Below the pieces are notes generated by a model, which was given only the letters and a program-made list of their open reading frames with translations, was not told where the DNA came from and made no database searches. Position numbers and translations under genes: made by a program. Positions 12,001 through 25,400 of a stretch of DNA of 64,000 nucleotides are shown here, piece after piece. Origin of the DNA: Balanoglossus misakiensis (Eukaryota > Hemichordata); NCBI GenBank assembly GCA_040954595.2, contig CM082586.2, positions 2,666,001 through 2,730,000 on the forward strand, in the 5' to 3' direction. The first letter of the stretch is position 1. Each line of letters begins with the position of its first letter.

Positions 12001-14284
12001 ATACCACTCCTCAATGCCGCATGAACAGACAAGTTGCACGTAATAAGGAAATAGGTATTTTGCTTCTTCAGAGATATAATTTTTCATCTTTTAATGACTA
12101 GGATTGGCTTTTAAGTATCGTTTAATATCATGATATATTTGCGGGGAATTTTATATGAGAAACCCCGGAATTTATATATTGGTATATAAGAAAAATAATT
12201 CCCAAACGTGTGTTGCAGCATGAATATTGCAATTACAAAAGCCCCAGCGGTTGTGTTTTTATGCCTTTTTATAAGTTCACAGAATAATATCATTTTGCCT
12301 CGAAATTGCATGATTTTTTCAACAACACAAGCTGTGTCGGTTATTACACGTCCACCTATTGACGGAGACAACATTCGGTGAATTCATATTCCAACGGAAA
12401 ATTGAACAGAGACATCATCACATAAACTTTCCTGATTAAAATGCGATAACAACGTTACCAGCAATAAATCTTACAGCTCAATATGGAACCGTTGACAACC
12501 TTATTTGCCTAGTTACAGACCGGGTATGTACCTAGCCACGTACTACTTATTAGTTACGTGTAAACACTTTCGGATGGTGGTACCGCAGACCCCACTCATT
12601 TCACACTCCCTCATCATTCAATTCGCCCACATCTTCCTAGGATATTTTCGTTTCCCACACCAGAAGAATGCCTTCGGGTGGCACAAATGTGGCGCAAAAT
12701 TAAAACGCTGTAGTTTACAGAATTTTGTTCCGTTTGTTTACATTCAATACTTTGTGTAAATCACAAGCCATAACGAAACGGTGACCTTATATCTGATGTT
12801 TTGTGTTCATCATTTTTCTCATAATATTGTGTTAGTATTACAGCTGGTTCGTCAACAAACCGACTGATATTTTAATTTGATTCTATTGTATAATTTGCTT
12901 GCTCTGTCCTTGGATAAATATTCAATCTGGTGTGCCATAACATATTTCCTTTCTCTATTTTTAATATGATAAGAGTATTTGTGTACTTTGCTAGCAAAAA
13001 TGTTTAATAACGATGGTCGAATACAAGCGCTTATTATTCTCGTTCTTACCGTTTCGTTGCAAAGAAGCCGGTACTTATTATACTTTCAACTATTACCCCT
13101 TATTCCTGCAATACGTGTTTGCTTTCAATAATGTTCATCGCAAAAACCTGTACAGATTAACTCTCGCAGATTAAATATTTGGTTAACCTTGTTGTTGTTA
13201 AGATAACAAATAATTTTCCCTGTAGTTAAAATGGAAACAAACTATTATTTTGATGTAACGGTTCTGTCAATTTATGATGGTTGATTTTAAAACTCTGTTA
13301 AAAAGCTGTCGTGTTTTGATTTCAATATACCCTCCTGATTCGCTTGTCGTCTTGTATCAAACGTGGCGTCTTGCGCGCCGCGTCGATGACGTTGAACTTG
13401 TACGATATGGAAAGTGCAACCTCTCAAGATGGGAGAGGTGGGGGATAAAAGAACGTTTAGCTCAAGATCGAACTGTTGATACGCTAGAAATGCACGCAAC
13501 CGCAAAAATGATAGCGCTTACTCGTTAAAATGGGCAGGGTGGCTATCAGAATACACTTCGAATGACTTTCCCACCAACACATCGATATACTCGCAAGTTG
13601 TACTACTGTGAACAGAAAATCACAGAAACCCTTCGCAATAAATCCAACATTTACATAAAAATGAACATCAATTTAAACTGGACATATTTGATTTCTCGCT
13701 AACGAACAAAGATATGCCTCCATGTGAATACATACCTGTAACCGTCTTGAAATTAGATTCTTCAACTTCAAGCTAACTCTCAAATCGACCACTGAAGAGA
13801 GATGCTAGGAACAATCTGGTCGACGACGGCACAAACTCACGCAATTTACAAAACACCCGACACGAAATCACGTGGCTTCCGGTTGCCACGGCAACCCCGG
13901 TATGATTTGCTCCCGGGATATGCGTGAATAGATAATATCCGTTAAACTCAACGAGCTGACATCTATGATTTTCTCGTTTGGCGAAACGACATGCATTCAT
14001 TCCGTTTGAGTTGGTTTCCTATTCGTTGGTTTTTGGTGCCCTGGAGTCTTTCGAGTTCAAGAAAGCTACATCGCTGACTCTTTCCGATGCTATGTACAAT
14101 CCATTCTGTCTGATGTTTGGTGCACACGGTCTAAAGAAACGTACCGTCAATAGTCATTTAGTATTGTGACGGGATATTTGTGTTGTAAACGTTCAAATAT
14201 ATGCCTGCATGAACCCTGAACTTCGTATGACAAAATTAATCGCGGTCATGTTCTTTATCGCCCTCTACTTTTTACCTCATTATC

Positions 14285-14286
<2 letters not shown>

Positions 14287-14331
<45 letters not shown>

Positions 14332-14394
14332 GGCTGTCTGTCTGGCTGACTGTCTCTCCCTCTGTCTCTCTATCTGTCTCTCTCTCCCTCTCTC
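14287..14394. repeat. (TGTC)n microsatellite grading into TCTC
   Basis: About a dozen uninterrupted TGTC units followed by degenerate TCTG/TCTC repeats. It yields a false Arg/Gln-rich frame on the minus strand. Confidence 0.95.
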
Positions 14395-16115
14395 AAAATA
14401 ACATAATGAAGACGTATTTGGAGTCGTGGTTCCGACTATTTTCATTGGCGATGGTTTAAGTAGCTTTCGTCTTTCCACGCTTTCCTTAAAATTCTGAAAG
14501 CACGCGGACGGGAAACAAAGAATTTAATACAACAGGCCACCACTGTCGAGTATAAATATAACTTGTGTCTGTTGCCCTTACTCGTAAATCTCATCCATCT
14601 ACAATTATCTGAAATTGTCCATGAGATTCTATTTGTCGTTTCCCGTTTTTTCTAGCACCCCGTTGAGTGATGTATAGACACCACGTGACAAACATACGGA
14701 ATTGACTTCTCCTTCTAGCTCGCCCTGTCGCGGAAAACGTACTTTAAGTCACGTGGGTTGCTGCCTGACATTGTAATGACCTTGGAGAAGCAGGGCGCAG
14801 GACGCGGGGAGTGCACATGTCATACGTCACGTCCCTTCAAGGCGTACTTTCTGCAGTAATGTGGTACTGCCTAACCTCCAGCAAAGGTTTTAAGGATACT
14901 CTCTGGTGATATTTAATTACGAATTTCAAATTGCTTTTTGGATCGTGAAATTACTTTGTTCCTGTGTGCCTCAGAACGCACGACCATCACGATGTAACCT
15001 CCGCGATTAAGAACCGCTCGACCCCAAGTTTCATCAACGTTGACTTGTAAGGGGCTCTACAGGCCCATTGAATGCCCGTAATATCGCTGTCATTGCAAAC
15101 GTTTCTCGAGTCAGGCTTACATTTGAACCCTTTTACATGGCATGTTATGTCTAATGAAGTTCCGATTACGCGGGGAAATTGGTGCATCTCGACATTTTGG
15201 ACACGGAATACGTTCACATTGTAGTCAGTCAGTGTAATTATCAGCGATTGCTGGCCATAATCACCTATCTATCAGTCGATGGTTTCTTTGAAGCATGAAG
15301 AATAGACAACAGTGCCCGATGCTCCCTATACACACAAGAATAACCAGATTATCTTGTTCAAAGGTGGCATAAAGCAAAGCATAATTGCAGTGGGGACGAA
15401 GTAGGCACATAGGTATACACAACATTAGAGAGTATTTTGTCTGGGTGCACAGAAATCGATGCCCTCAAAATTGTACAGGCGCCTCTTCACGACAACCTGG
15501 CGCTCAGATTGGCGACTGTTGGGGCAATGACCGGATACATTCGAAATCAGTAAATCACCTCTCCATTAAACTGTCACCGCAATTGCATCATAAACGTGTA
15601 CTGTACAGAAAGGAAGTGCACTTTCGTCGATTTTGGCCCAGACGAACCTTTTTATATAAAACACCGCAATCCAGGGATGATTCGTTTTGCTAATCGTGAT
15701 TGCTTGATTGGAAACATCCCTACGGTAATGGGAGGCTGTCACTAACGTATGATATGATCACTTTCATGTCAGTGTTGTAAAGAATTGTTAAGCAACGCAA
15801 ATCGTCTGAACACATCGCCAAAAGCGCACTCAATTAGCAAAAATCGACAAACCGCCATTCAAATCATAGTATTGTGCGGTTTGACAGTTTTGCTCGGTAA
15901 AGGCTCGTCCTCGGGGAAATTTTCATCAGAAACATTGCAGAAAAAATACTGTGTGGTTAATTGGAAGAAACTACCTGTACATTACAGGTAATAATTGCAA
16001 ATACAGATAGTACGGTGGCCCGTATTATCACCTACTCAGAAAGATAAACATCATTTGTTTTTATTCTGTATGTCACCCAGGTAACAAGGCAACCAAGGCA
16101 GCAACGTTTGAGACA

Positions 16116-16181
16116 ACCTGGTGAACCAATCACAGCCGTGGTAACATGACCTGGTGGACCAATTACAACCGTGGTAACATT
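16116..16181. repeat. two tandem copies of a 33-bp repeat
   Basis: Units 16116-16148 and 16149-16181 both begin ACCTGGTG and contain CCGTGGTAACAT. They differ at a few positions and no further copies are seen. Confidence 0.75.
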
Positions 16182-19100
16182 GGATCAATCTCGCCATTCA
16201 CTCTCCAAATGGAAAAGGAACGAATAGCCCAGGTATTTCCCTCACGTAAAAAGCAAAATTGCTGTGTGTCACGTCATCGCGAGTGAATGTTGTGTGTTGA
16301 TGCATCAAAGTGTGTCGCCAAAGCAAGTCCCCTTTGAATGTTATAACATGGCATGAAGCTCATCTTACAGATCATTCAGCCGGCAAAAACACATACGTCC
16401 AATAACTACTTGCTGCCCAAAGGGTTTTTTTTGTTGACAGTGTCGATTGTGTAGGCGACCGTTCGAAAGAGCAACAGATGGTGCACTCTGCACTCGACTT
16501 GTGTTTAATCAACTGAAGCACATTCACAAACGAGATGTTGCGTATTGTATATATGATGTTCATACATAACATGTTTTATAATCTTCGGCGTCGTCCATAT
16601 GTACTCCGCGAGGGTTTCTTTGTAGCGCGTCAGCGGTTTTCTGAAATCATTATTACAGTCGCATTGTATCGCTCGCCGAGGGTCAACCGAATTTGCACAA
16701 ACACTGCCTTGCCTATACGTGACTAGACTTGCTGCCACGAGGTGTTACAGTCACATAACATGCTGTTTGTCATTTCGCAATGTTCGAAGGTATCAGCTGC
16801 TACTTCAGACTGCTCTAGTCCTCTACTTTTCAATCAGATTCATGCCTATACAAAAACCCATCATTGTTTTTGATATTTTCAACTGAAATTTTCAAGTGTA
16901 CTAAAAGTCAAACCCATGTGCCATTTCATAAAACAACATTACTTTTGAGTCAGGAGGAGGAAATAGTGTGAATTACTTTGACTCATGTTGGTGATATTCA
17001 AGAAGATGCTGTTCACATGGCAACCGGGGCATTTCTTGTTATCTTACTTAAGCCACTGATGGGCCTATGGTTATATCCACGGCTTTGGTAAATCTATCTT
17101 TCCGAGACTACGGAGTGACATCAACTGTGCTCTTATTTCAAAGCTTTCATCCCTTCCACCTGAAAGAGATAGTCTGATGGAGCGAATCTTATCCTATGCG
17201 TGGCAGTGTAGGCGGTATCTGCAGCTGATGAACGTCACGCGTGGCTTGCAACCGGTATTACGCAAAGCCGAACCCAAAGACAAAATGGCTGCCATGCCGC
17301 AATATGCATGACATTCTCGTTAATCTGTTATCAACTCTCCGCTGAACACGTCAACACAAACCCCGATGTTTGTTGCTGAACTTTCGATTAAATCCTCACC
17401 AACGGACGTCGATGTTCCAAAGATATCAAAGGCCTTCAATGTAATTCAATAAAACAGTCTTGTTTACTTTTTTCCCTAGATAACAAAATATCACATTCGA
17501 TTAATTCCATAATCTTATCTTTGAGTTCATATCATTCACAAGTAATGCGGCTGCCATTCTCGCGTTATCAAGACAGATCTAGATCTGCCACCAAACCTGA
17601 CTGGTCACGCGTTTTACGGCCATGGCCAACTTGTCATTATCGACGGCTTTGGGAACAACCTGGCTTCCCTTCAAAACACGCCTCATAACTATAAATTGCT
17701 TTTGAGGTGAGTGCTACTAAAACTTTAAACGGGGCTCCTAGTGAGTTCGTTCTTATGCATTGATCTCGAAGCCTTGTGTCTTCAACCGCGACATCAATCT
17801 CCGGAAAATCCCCCGAAGTGCATTGCCTCTTTCAATAACCCTTCAATTGGCACAAATTGCTTTTGACACGCGAATTGAAGAAAATCACTTCAGCCAACAA
17901 GTCGACATCCGCAATTAGACCGGCCGAAGTACAATACCTATGTGTTTAGATGTCAATCAAATCTTTAATGCAAGAAAGATTTTGAGTAACAGTCTCACTG
18001 AAACATATAGACATTGAATGCATGTAATACACTCGTGACAAGCGTCATGGCAGCAAAACCATTATGCCCGCGTTAGTTCCTTTTATCACACCATCACATG
18101 TTACAAGATAATTACTGATTTTGCATCGAATAGTGACTATCGCGAACTATTAAGGTCTGTTCATTCATTTCTGTTTTCGTTAATCGCGGGATGTATATAT
18201 CAATAGCGATAAAAGTATCACATCTGCAATGCACACGTGCCAATACCCAGTACAATACAACGTGCTTGATGATGCTTGGACATTCATTGTACGAAATGGG
18301 ATTACTATTCTTACATTACCTTGTATATATCCCCGTGGTGACCGCAATTAATGGAATATAGATGTATTGGGGGAAAGCTGCCGGCGAGGTATAGCTGGAA
18401 CGCTGTAGTGCACGGAATACGCCACTTTGCACGCTGGCGGGGTTTATGTGGGCAAAAATTGCTATTCGCTGCGTTGTGTGACATCCGGGTCCCCGATTGC
18501 ACCTCTGTCTTAGAACTTTAACCCATACATCAATCGCCCGCGCCAAGTTTGTGATACTCTGTCACGCTAGCGAGCTGTTACCGCGTAAACTGTTTTAAAA
18601 AGGCCGAGCGCCGATCTAGAATGTCACGTCTTTGCAAATAAAGCTGGAATCCTTCGAGATGACTTGGGTGATGGAGGCGATCTGTCTACGTGCTCTGGCT
18701 GGCATAAATCCTGCGGCAATGTAAATGTCGGGCGGCAATGTCGCGGAAAAGCCCTCAAATCAATCGCCGTCGCAAGCCTCTTGTATTTCCTGCTTTAGTC
18801 TTGCGCTACAAACAGTTTGATTAATGTCTCTGAAGGAGTTTCCCGCTTATGGTGCAGAACAAACAAGACGCAAATTGCTCTATCGCTCACGAGCACCAGT
18901 TATATTAATCGCAGGTAATTTCTGTGTTTTTACCTTGTTACTATGCATATACATGATTCTTGTACAACCATTCCAATTACAGAAATTCTACCTATGGGCC
19001 ATACTTCATACCCACAGCGAGTGCTTTGTTTGTATTGTGTGAGAATCTGCGGCAAAAATTAGAATCACGTGAAATGGTCAATATTTGAGTTCTCGTCAAC

Positions 19101-19202
19101 AATCTTCGCACGTACGTTTTCTCATGAATAAACTTCACTCGTTTATTCCTGGCTCGACATTTCACATTGGCAGAACATATCTAAAGTGTCAATTGCCACA
19201 AG

Positions 19203-19227
19203 TTTCTTTCTTTCTTTCTTTCTTTCT
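19203..19227. repeat. (TTTC)n microsatellite
   Basis: Six uninterrupted TTTC units in the gene-poor region. Confidence 0.9.
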
Positions 19228-21452
19228 GATAAACAACGTTAGACTTTTTGATATATGGTTCCAGAAACGTCACTTTATTATAAGTATTAACAACAGGGTC
19301 GGCTGTGTATCAGATAACATCTTTACGACAGCGGTTTGTTGTTTGATTCAAACAAGGTCATAACTGTCAAAAGAAATAACCCTAACCTTATCTCATGTGC
19401 CATTTTGAGTTAACGTTCACTCTGAGATGTGATTTCCCAGAGTAAATGACGGGGTTAGCGTTTTACGGTATCATTTGCACTTATTGTAAACGAACTCGAA
19501 TCGGTCGTCGGAGCGAATCATGACACCAGATCTCGCCGTTAATCGGTCGATGGAAAGCAGTCTCAAAACGAATGATGGAAAAAAGATACGGGTAATGGAT
19601 ATCGAAGTCGTGGAGCGCGAAATGGCAAAAAGAAATTCACGTAATTGATCGTGTGATCCGCTGCCCATTTGATATTTTGTGAAATGTCATTACCTCATTT
19701 TCTGAGGGTAATTTCAGATCGGTAGCCCGGAAACTTTATACGAAAGAGTCACGCAATACATTATCGATTTTTGATTGGCAAGTAGACGAAAAAGATGTCA
19801 GATTCCAGTCGCATGGGTTGGCTAATGGGTTGGATGGACGGCAGTCATAATACAATAAATTGTATTTACCCTGGCATTAAGGTTGACCATCCGGTCCCTC
19901 GGAAATTGAATTAATTGAACAGCGACATCCTTCTAACATTAGGCATCTGCGCGCAAGAAGTGCCGTGTTGAAAATCATGAGGTATCTGAGTCTTCTGAAC
20001 ACGACACAAATCTTTAAAAACCAACTCAATTTGTGATGTGCAACCTGTCATATTGTTCGCAGCATTGTCATGGTAAAATTTGGGACACTTCACGCAAGCT
20101 AACCATGTCTTGCGGAAATGTGCCAACGATGCATATAATAGAATTTTCTGTGTGTGCAGTGAACTACTTCTTTGCATTTACGGCAACAGTTCGAAATGCT
20201 AAATAACATATTTAGACCACCCCAAACTTCTATATGCCTCGACAGCCTCCTATACATTGTACGATAAAACACTTAGATTCGTTTCTACAACTTCTTCACA
20301 TGGCATTTACATGTTCTCGTTTGTTTTCACCTTACAAGATGGCGGGTGGGCGTATAACCAAAATGATCAAATTATAGCCTCTAGCTCTGCTGGCTATACA
20401 TTTTCGCTCTATGGACCCCACTATGCATGCATGTTTGCGTCAAATTCAACACAGTGGAACGACAGTAACTGGAGGACTGGAGTTGCACTGGATTGTTTTA
20501 TTAGCTACTTAGGTCTATGCAATGCGACACCAGTAACGGAAAAACACCCATAGGCTACCCTACTCTCGTATCCATACAGCGGATATTTAATAACCTATAG
20601 TCTAACACAGTCTGCCCACGTTACAGGTGACTTGTTATTTGGGCACACGTGTGCGTTGGCGTTTGTCTCCAGAGATAACGTACTAGTATCTCCCGTGTAA
20701 TTTTAAACTCTATCGGGAGGGTTGAAGTAGGAAGATGGTGCAGTTCACACAGTTTGCTGTATGAAGACTTTGGAGACGTGCATCAGTATAAGAAGAAGAG
20801 TTGCCCCACACTTCACTCATTGGCAGCAAATATTGTTAATAAACGATTATATACAGCGGGGAGCAGAGTATAGTACAACTGTTCAGGCAAGCCAAAGTTA
20901 TTAAAAGATGGAACGAATGTTTCAGAGAAAAAATGTTACTTGCTTCAGAATCCAATTACACAGGAAATTAACTTAACTTCAGCTGGCATTTAATAGCGTG
21001 TCAACATAGGATTTGATTTCGATGGATCAGTCTTTGGAATACAAGAGGCATTCCAAATCTTATTTCAGGATATGAACAAATTGTAAAGATGTGCCTATGT
21101 GTTAATCTGACGACATTGTTCGGTAGTAGGTGTGGACTGTTGATTCTGTAATCACGCAGAGGTCATTGTGCTGTGTTGAGAGAAAGCCCAATTCAAACAT
21201 TTTAATTGAATCTCTCAAGATCGAAGGATTCCATTTTTGTCGGCAAATCGAACAAACTTAACGGGATTACAGCGCACGTCGCCGCCAAACCCTAATCATT
21301 TCGTGAGCCACGCAAACACCTAAACAGCCTGGGGATTATGGCAAGGCAAAATTCGATGTACGCCTCATCAACAGTTGGCTATCCGAGAATTTTAAGCGGA
21401 AAGTCTAGACTACACTGAGTTATTCCGTCAAATCTCCGACTAAGCTTTATAT

Positions 21453-21463
21453 CCCCCCCCCCC
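21453..21463. repeat. poly-C run
   Basis: Eleven consecutive C bases. Length may be uncertain in the assembly. Confidence 0.8.
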
Positions 21464-22436
21464 ATCGTTTTCTGTAGCTAGGAACGTGTTTGGAACGAAT
21501 ATGCGGCGATTTTACTTTGAATGCATTGCCGGAATTATTATTCCGCACGAAGAAATTATGGTTTATATAGTTAAGTTTTATTTATTTTGGTGTAAAGAAA
21601 TTGTTACAAGGCTATCGTTCAAACTGTTGTGGGACGTTTCTTCAATGTGACAAATTCAGAAAACACAGGACACTTTGCCGAGCAAGTCACGATATGTTCC
21701 AGCGGTAAAAGTCTCTCGTTATCCACCTGTTAACAACCATGCACGACAACCGTCATCCTTTGAGGCGATTGCATTTTGAGTGTGATCCAATTGGCATTGC
21801 GTAAATAAGAAGCGTTACAAGCGACCGACGTGGCGGCCTTTTTTATCTCCTAGGAATGCAAGTAATATGTCCACGGGCGATGGACCACGTGTATCGGGGG
21901 ATTAGAGAGATAAAAAGACACATCTTATCCCGCAAGCAGAAGGGAAAATCTGCTTTATTATCGGCGCGAAACTACGTGACTTGTTAGCATAAATACCCGA
22001 CGTGACTACCGTCTTGCGTGTTATCTGGATCAAAACAATCGAGAAGACAGACTCTGACAGACTTATTTTCTTTTCTTTCTTCGATCGGTATGTTGCTGGG
22101 ACACGCACGCATAAAAACAAAAGAACATCTCAATAGAACAAAGGAACAACCCACAATGCATCACGAAAAGTTTGTATCACATGACATTAGATATACAAAC
22201 AAAATGGCGTATATGAGAACGTGATTTGCGCTTCCTTAGACTTGTACTTTATTTTGGACAAATTTCCACAAAAGGTAAGCATATTTCGGAAACAGGTTTA
22301 CATATGTTGCGGTTTAACATTTCTCCTACTCTGGAAACTTTTGCTTCTGTGGCTTAGTTATATTTTATTGCTACCTTTTCCATTTTTTTTACAGTGTTGC
22401 CATCTTTCATTTTGGAAAAAAAAATTGTCGAGAATC

Positions 22437-25400
22437 ATGGTTGTGACCACAGCAACTACACATCACCATCATGATCACTACCACAGCAATGCTAGCACTG
22501 CATCCCAGTATTGTAGTTCTAGCAGGGTGACAGAGTTGGTCCGTTATTTGAAAAATAACTTTAAAGCTGAGAAAGGTAAGTCACGCCAAAACACTCACAC
22601 CAAGACGTCGGACATATTTACAAATGTACACTATCTGAACACAGGCAGTAAAACAGTTTAAAACAACAACTTCCCAATCCAGAAAAGTTCATGTATTGAG
22701 AAGCGATTGACGGATGAAATTTACTGCATCATTTAACCTCTAAAAGCACTTTATGTTGCAGCAGCTAGGGACGAGAAATTTACTTTTACTTCATTACACA
22801 CAGACCTATGCCTAATGCATATAAACAAACCAAAACTTATGTCATTACAATGTACATTAGTCCCCATTAAACACCCAGTCTCTTTAAATGTTGCGGGATC
22901 TTAGAAAACACACACCGTCAATAGGATAACTTACGATTTCATGAACAGGGTTAGAAATTGAATTGTAGCTGTTACTTAGAAGTTCATTCCACTGGGGATT
23001 TCACTCTGTCTGACAAGTTAAAAACCTTGCTGTCTCCTTGTCTGAGATGACAAGAGTTATATCACTCAAGTGCAAGATAAATACTGATGGAATTTATGCC
23101 AGGGTAGCTAGTTCATTAGGTAGAGCTTTATTCATTGGTGACTGTCCAGTCCAATGTGACAGTCCATCATTAAGCATTAGTCAGGAAACTTTGAATAATG
23201 TCAATGTGAATTATTAGTGAGCAGTATCGATATTTGCTACTCTTGTAGGAGGGAGTTGCAAGGCAGAGAAGATACTGGCCAGAACTAGTCGGATCTTGGT
23301 ACCAGAGTATGGCGACGATGTTTGGAAGAAGCACTTTGAAAGAAGGCAGAAGAACCTGGAGCATGGGTTTTTCACCCCTCAACATTATCCCTACCACTCG
23401 CTGGGAGATATCGCTCTGGACACAGGACAGTTGGTTTTTGATGTCTTCAAAGAACATCTACCTGAGAAGGTTAGGGAATCAGATAATCCTAGAATCTGTG
23501 AGATTAAATGTAATCTCACATCCCCAAGCACTTAGTCATATAACTCTCTTGAATCCACAAGAGTTTGGGATTGATTTATCTCACACTATCAATTCCACAC
23601 TCCCAGTGGCCACGTGTACGAGATATAAAATTTTCATTGATGGTCTTTGAGGAGAATTTTCATATGAGGCAGTTAATTCCATTTTCTTGTTTATGAAGAC
23701 TGCATGGGTACTGCTAATGATGTTTTGATTTCACATGCCTCCTGAATTCTAAGTTCTGCTAATAATGTCCAACATCTTGGAATAATGAATGATAAAAGTG
23801 AATTGATCATTAGAACAGGAATTTCATCATCTTGTCCGCACTCAATCAATAGTCTCCCCCTAAATTCAGTTGTTGCATTTGGGTTATTACATGTCAGTTC
23901 ACCGAGAGAGCAGTTCTGTCAGTGATGTCGAAAGCAGGCAGGTCAATTTCGATCAAGCCCTAGGCACTAATTCCCAAGCGACCTTTGCGATCTGCCACTA
24001 CTGTCATAAACCACTAGTGTGTCTCAGTTATTGCTTGTTGGTTTAAGACCTGTTTTGAATTGCCCACAGTGACATATATCATGGCAGGTGCATGGATTAC
24101 ACGGAGCAGTAGATATTGATGACAATAAATCCTTTTGCTATGACATCATTATGGTGGCGGTAATCCTGTGTTATTGTAGATAGTCAGTTTATGATCCACT
24201 GGCGATCCCAATCCGCTTTTATGGGGTGTTTTGATCTACTTGGGGAGCCCAGTCACTTAACAATGCCCTTTTCTGCGACTAACGGATTAAAGATTGTACT
24301 TTTATATTTTCTTACCCTGGATTTGTCACGGGGCATTACCCTCTAATTATTCCTTGATGTATCAAAACATGTTTGTTTGTTATTTTCTCTCTCCTCTGCA
24401 GCACAAACTTCCCGGTATCTCACTTGGTGTTTCCAAGAAAGTCCAAGAAAACGCAGAAAGTCCACCTCCAGATATTCAGCTACAGGTTTGTCCAATTAGA
24501 AATCTACAAACCAGTCAGTGTGTGAAAATTCATTTCTCAACCTGAAGGTCTTTTTACACATATAATATTAGTTGTACTGTATTACCATGAGGAATAGAAC
24601 AAGAATTTGCATTTAAAGACAACAGAAATGCTGATAAAATAGCCAAGTGTTACAGCCAGTGTCTCTTTAACATTCATTGCAGCCATTTCAAAGGCCCTCA
24701 GAAGGCAGCAAAACCAACGTCAACCGTGCTGCAGTTGCTTCGGCTGGATTCCTTCACATCAAACAACAGTTACAAGATGCCGAAGAGATTTTAACAGCAG
24801 TGAAGGCAGGACAGACGTTTGATAAATGTGTCAAAGAATTAGAGGTGAGACGAAATTGAATGAAAAATCTCTTTCAATGTATTATGCACTTCAAAATCAT
24901 ACATGATACAGCAGTTACAGCAAAATGATATGGAGTTTAAAAACAGAAAGTCAGAGAGAATTTTGGTGAAATCTACGCACAGAACCAGTGGGGATTATAA
25001 TTAGTATTAGTGGTGTCTGCTTCAAAAGCATATGTCTTCAACATTAAAATGAACCACAACATTGTCCAGTCTGATGAAAATGGGAAATTAATGTAGCTCA
25101 ACAATACAAGACATAGACTACAATTTTCTTTGGCATGAGGGTTCTTGATTAATAAAAGCCATGATGGAATACTGTGCTATTGGTTTCCCACACACTCCCC
25201 CACTTAGCTGAAATTACTTTCTTGTTATATATTATTAATTTTTGTCTGCCTTGGTATCTCATCTTCAATATTTGCTGTTGGTTGTCAATGGGGGTCCCAA
25301 AAGTGCCATTTGCAGCATTTCTGTTCAAGCTATACCATAACAACAAAAGGCAATTATTAGAAATGGTTTGGTCACTTGGAGGTCTGTCTGCGATTTTTTT

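Larger units (their letters stand above)
9077..22394. other. 13-kb gene-poor region
   Basis: No reading frame here shows a recognisable domain, splice context or coding-like composition. The sequence is AT-rich with scattered simple repeats, listed separately. It may hold the 5' exon and promoter of the GPCR (left side) and of the histidine-rich gene (right side). Short open frames such as 20257-20553 look accidental. Confidence 0.55.

Noticed and set aside
14272-14478. Arg/Gln-rich minus-strand frame.
   Set aside because: Translation of the TGTC microsatellite.
17574-17587. Perfect 14-base palindrome CAGATCTAGATCTG.
   Set aside because: Short enough to occur by chance in 64 kb, with no nearby gene or element end.
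20257-20553. A 98-codon frame with Trp and Cys residues and N-glycosylation sites.
   Set aside because: No acceptor or donor in phase, no recognisable domain and no neighbouring exons. Likely chance.
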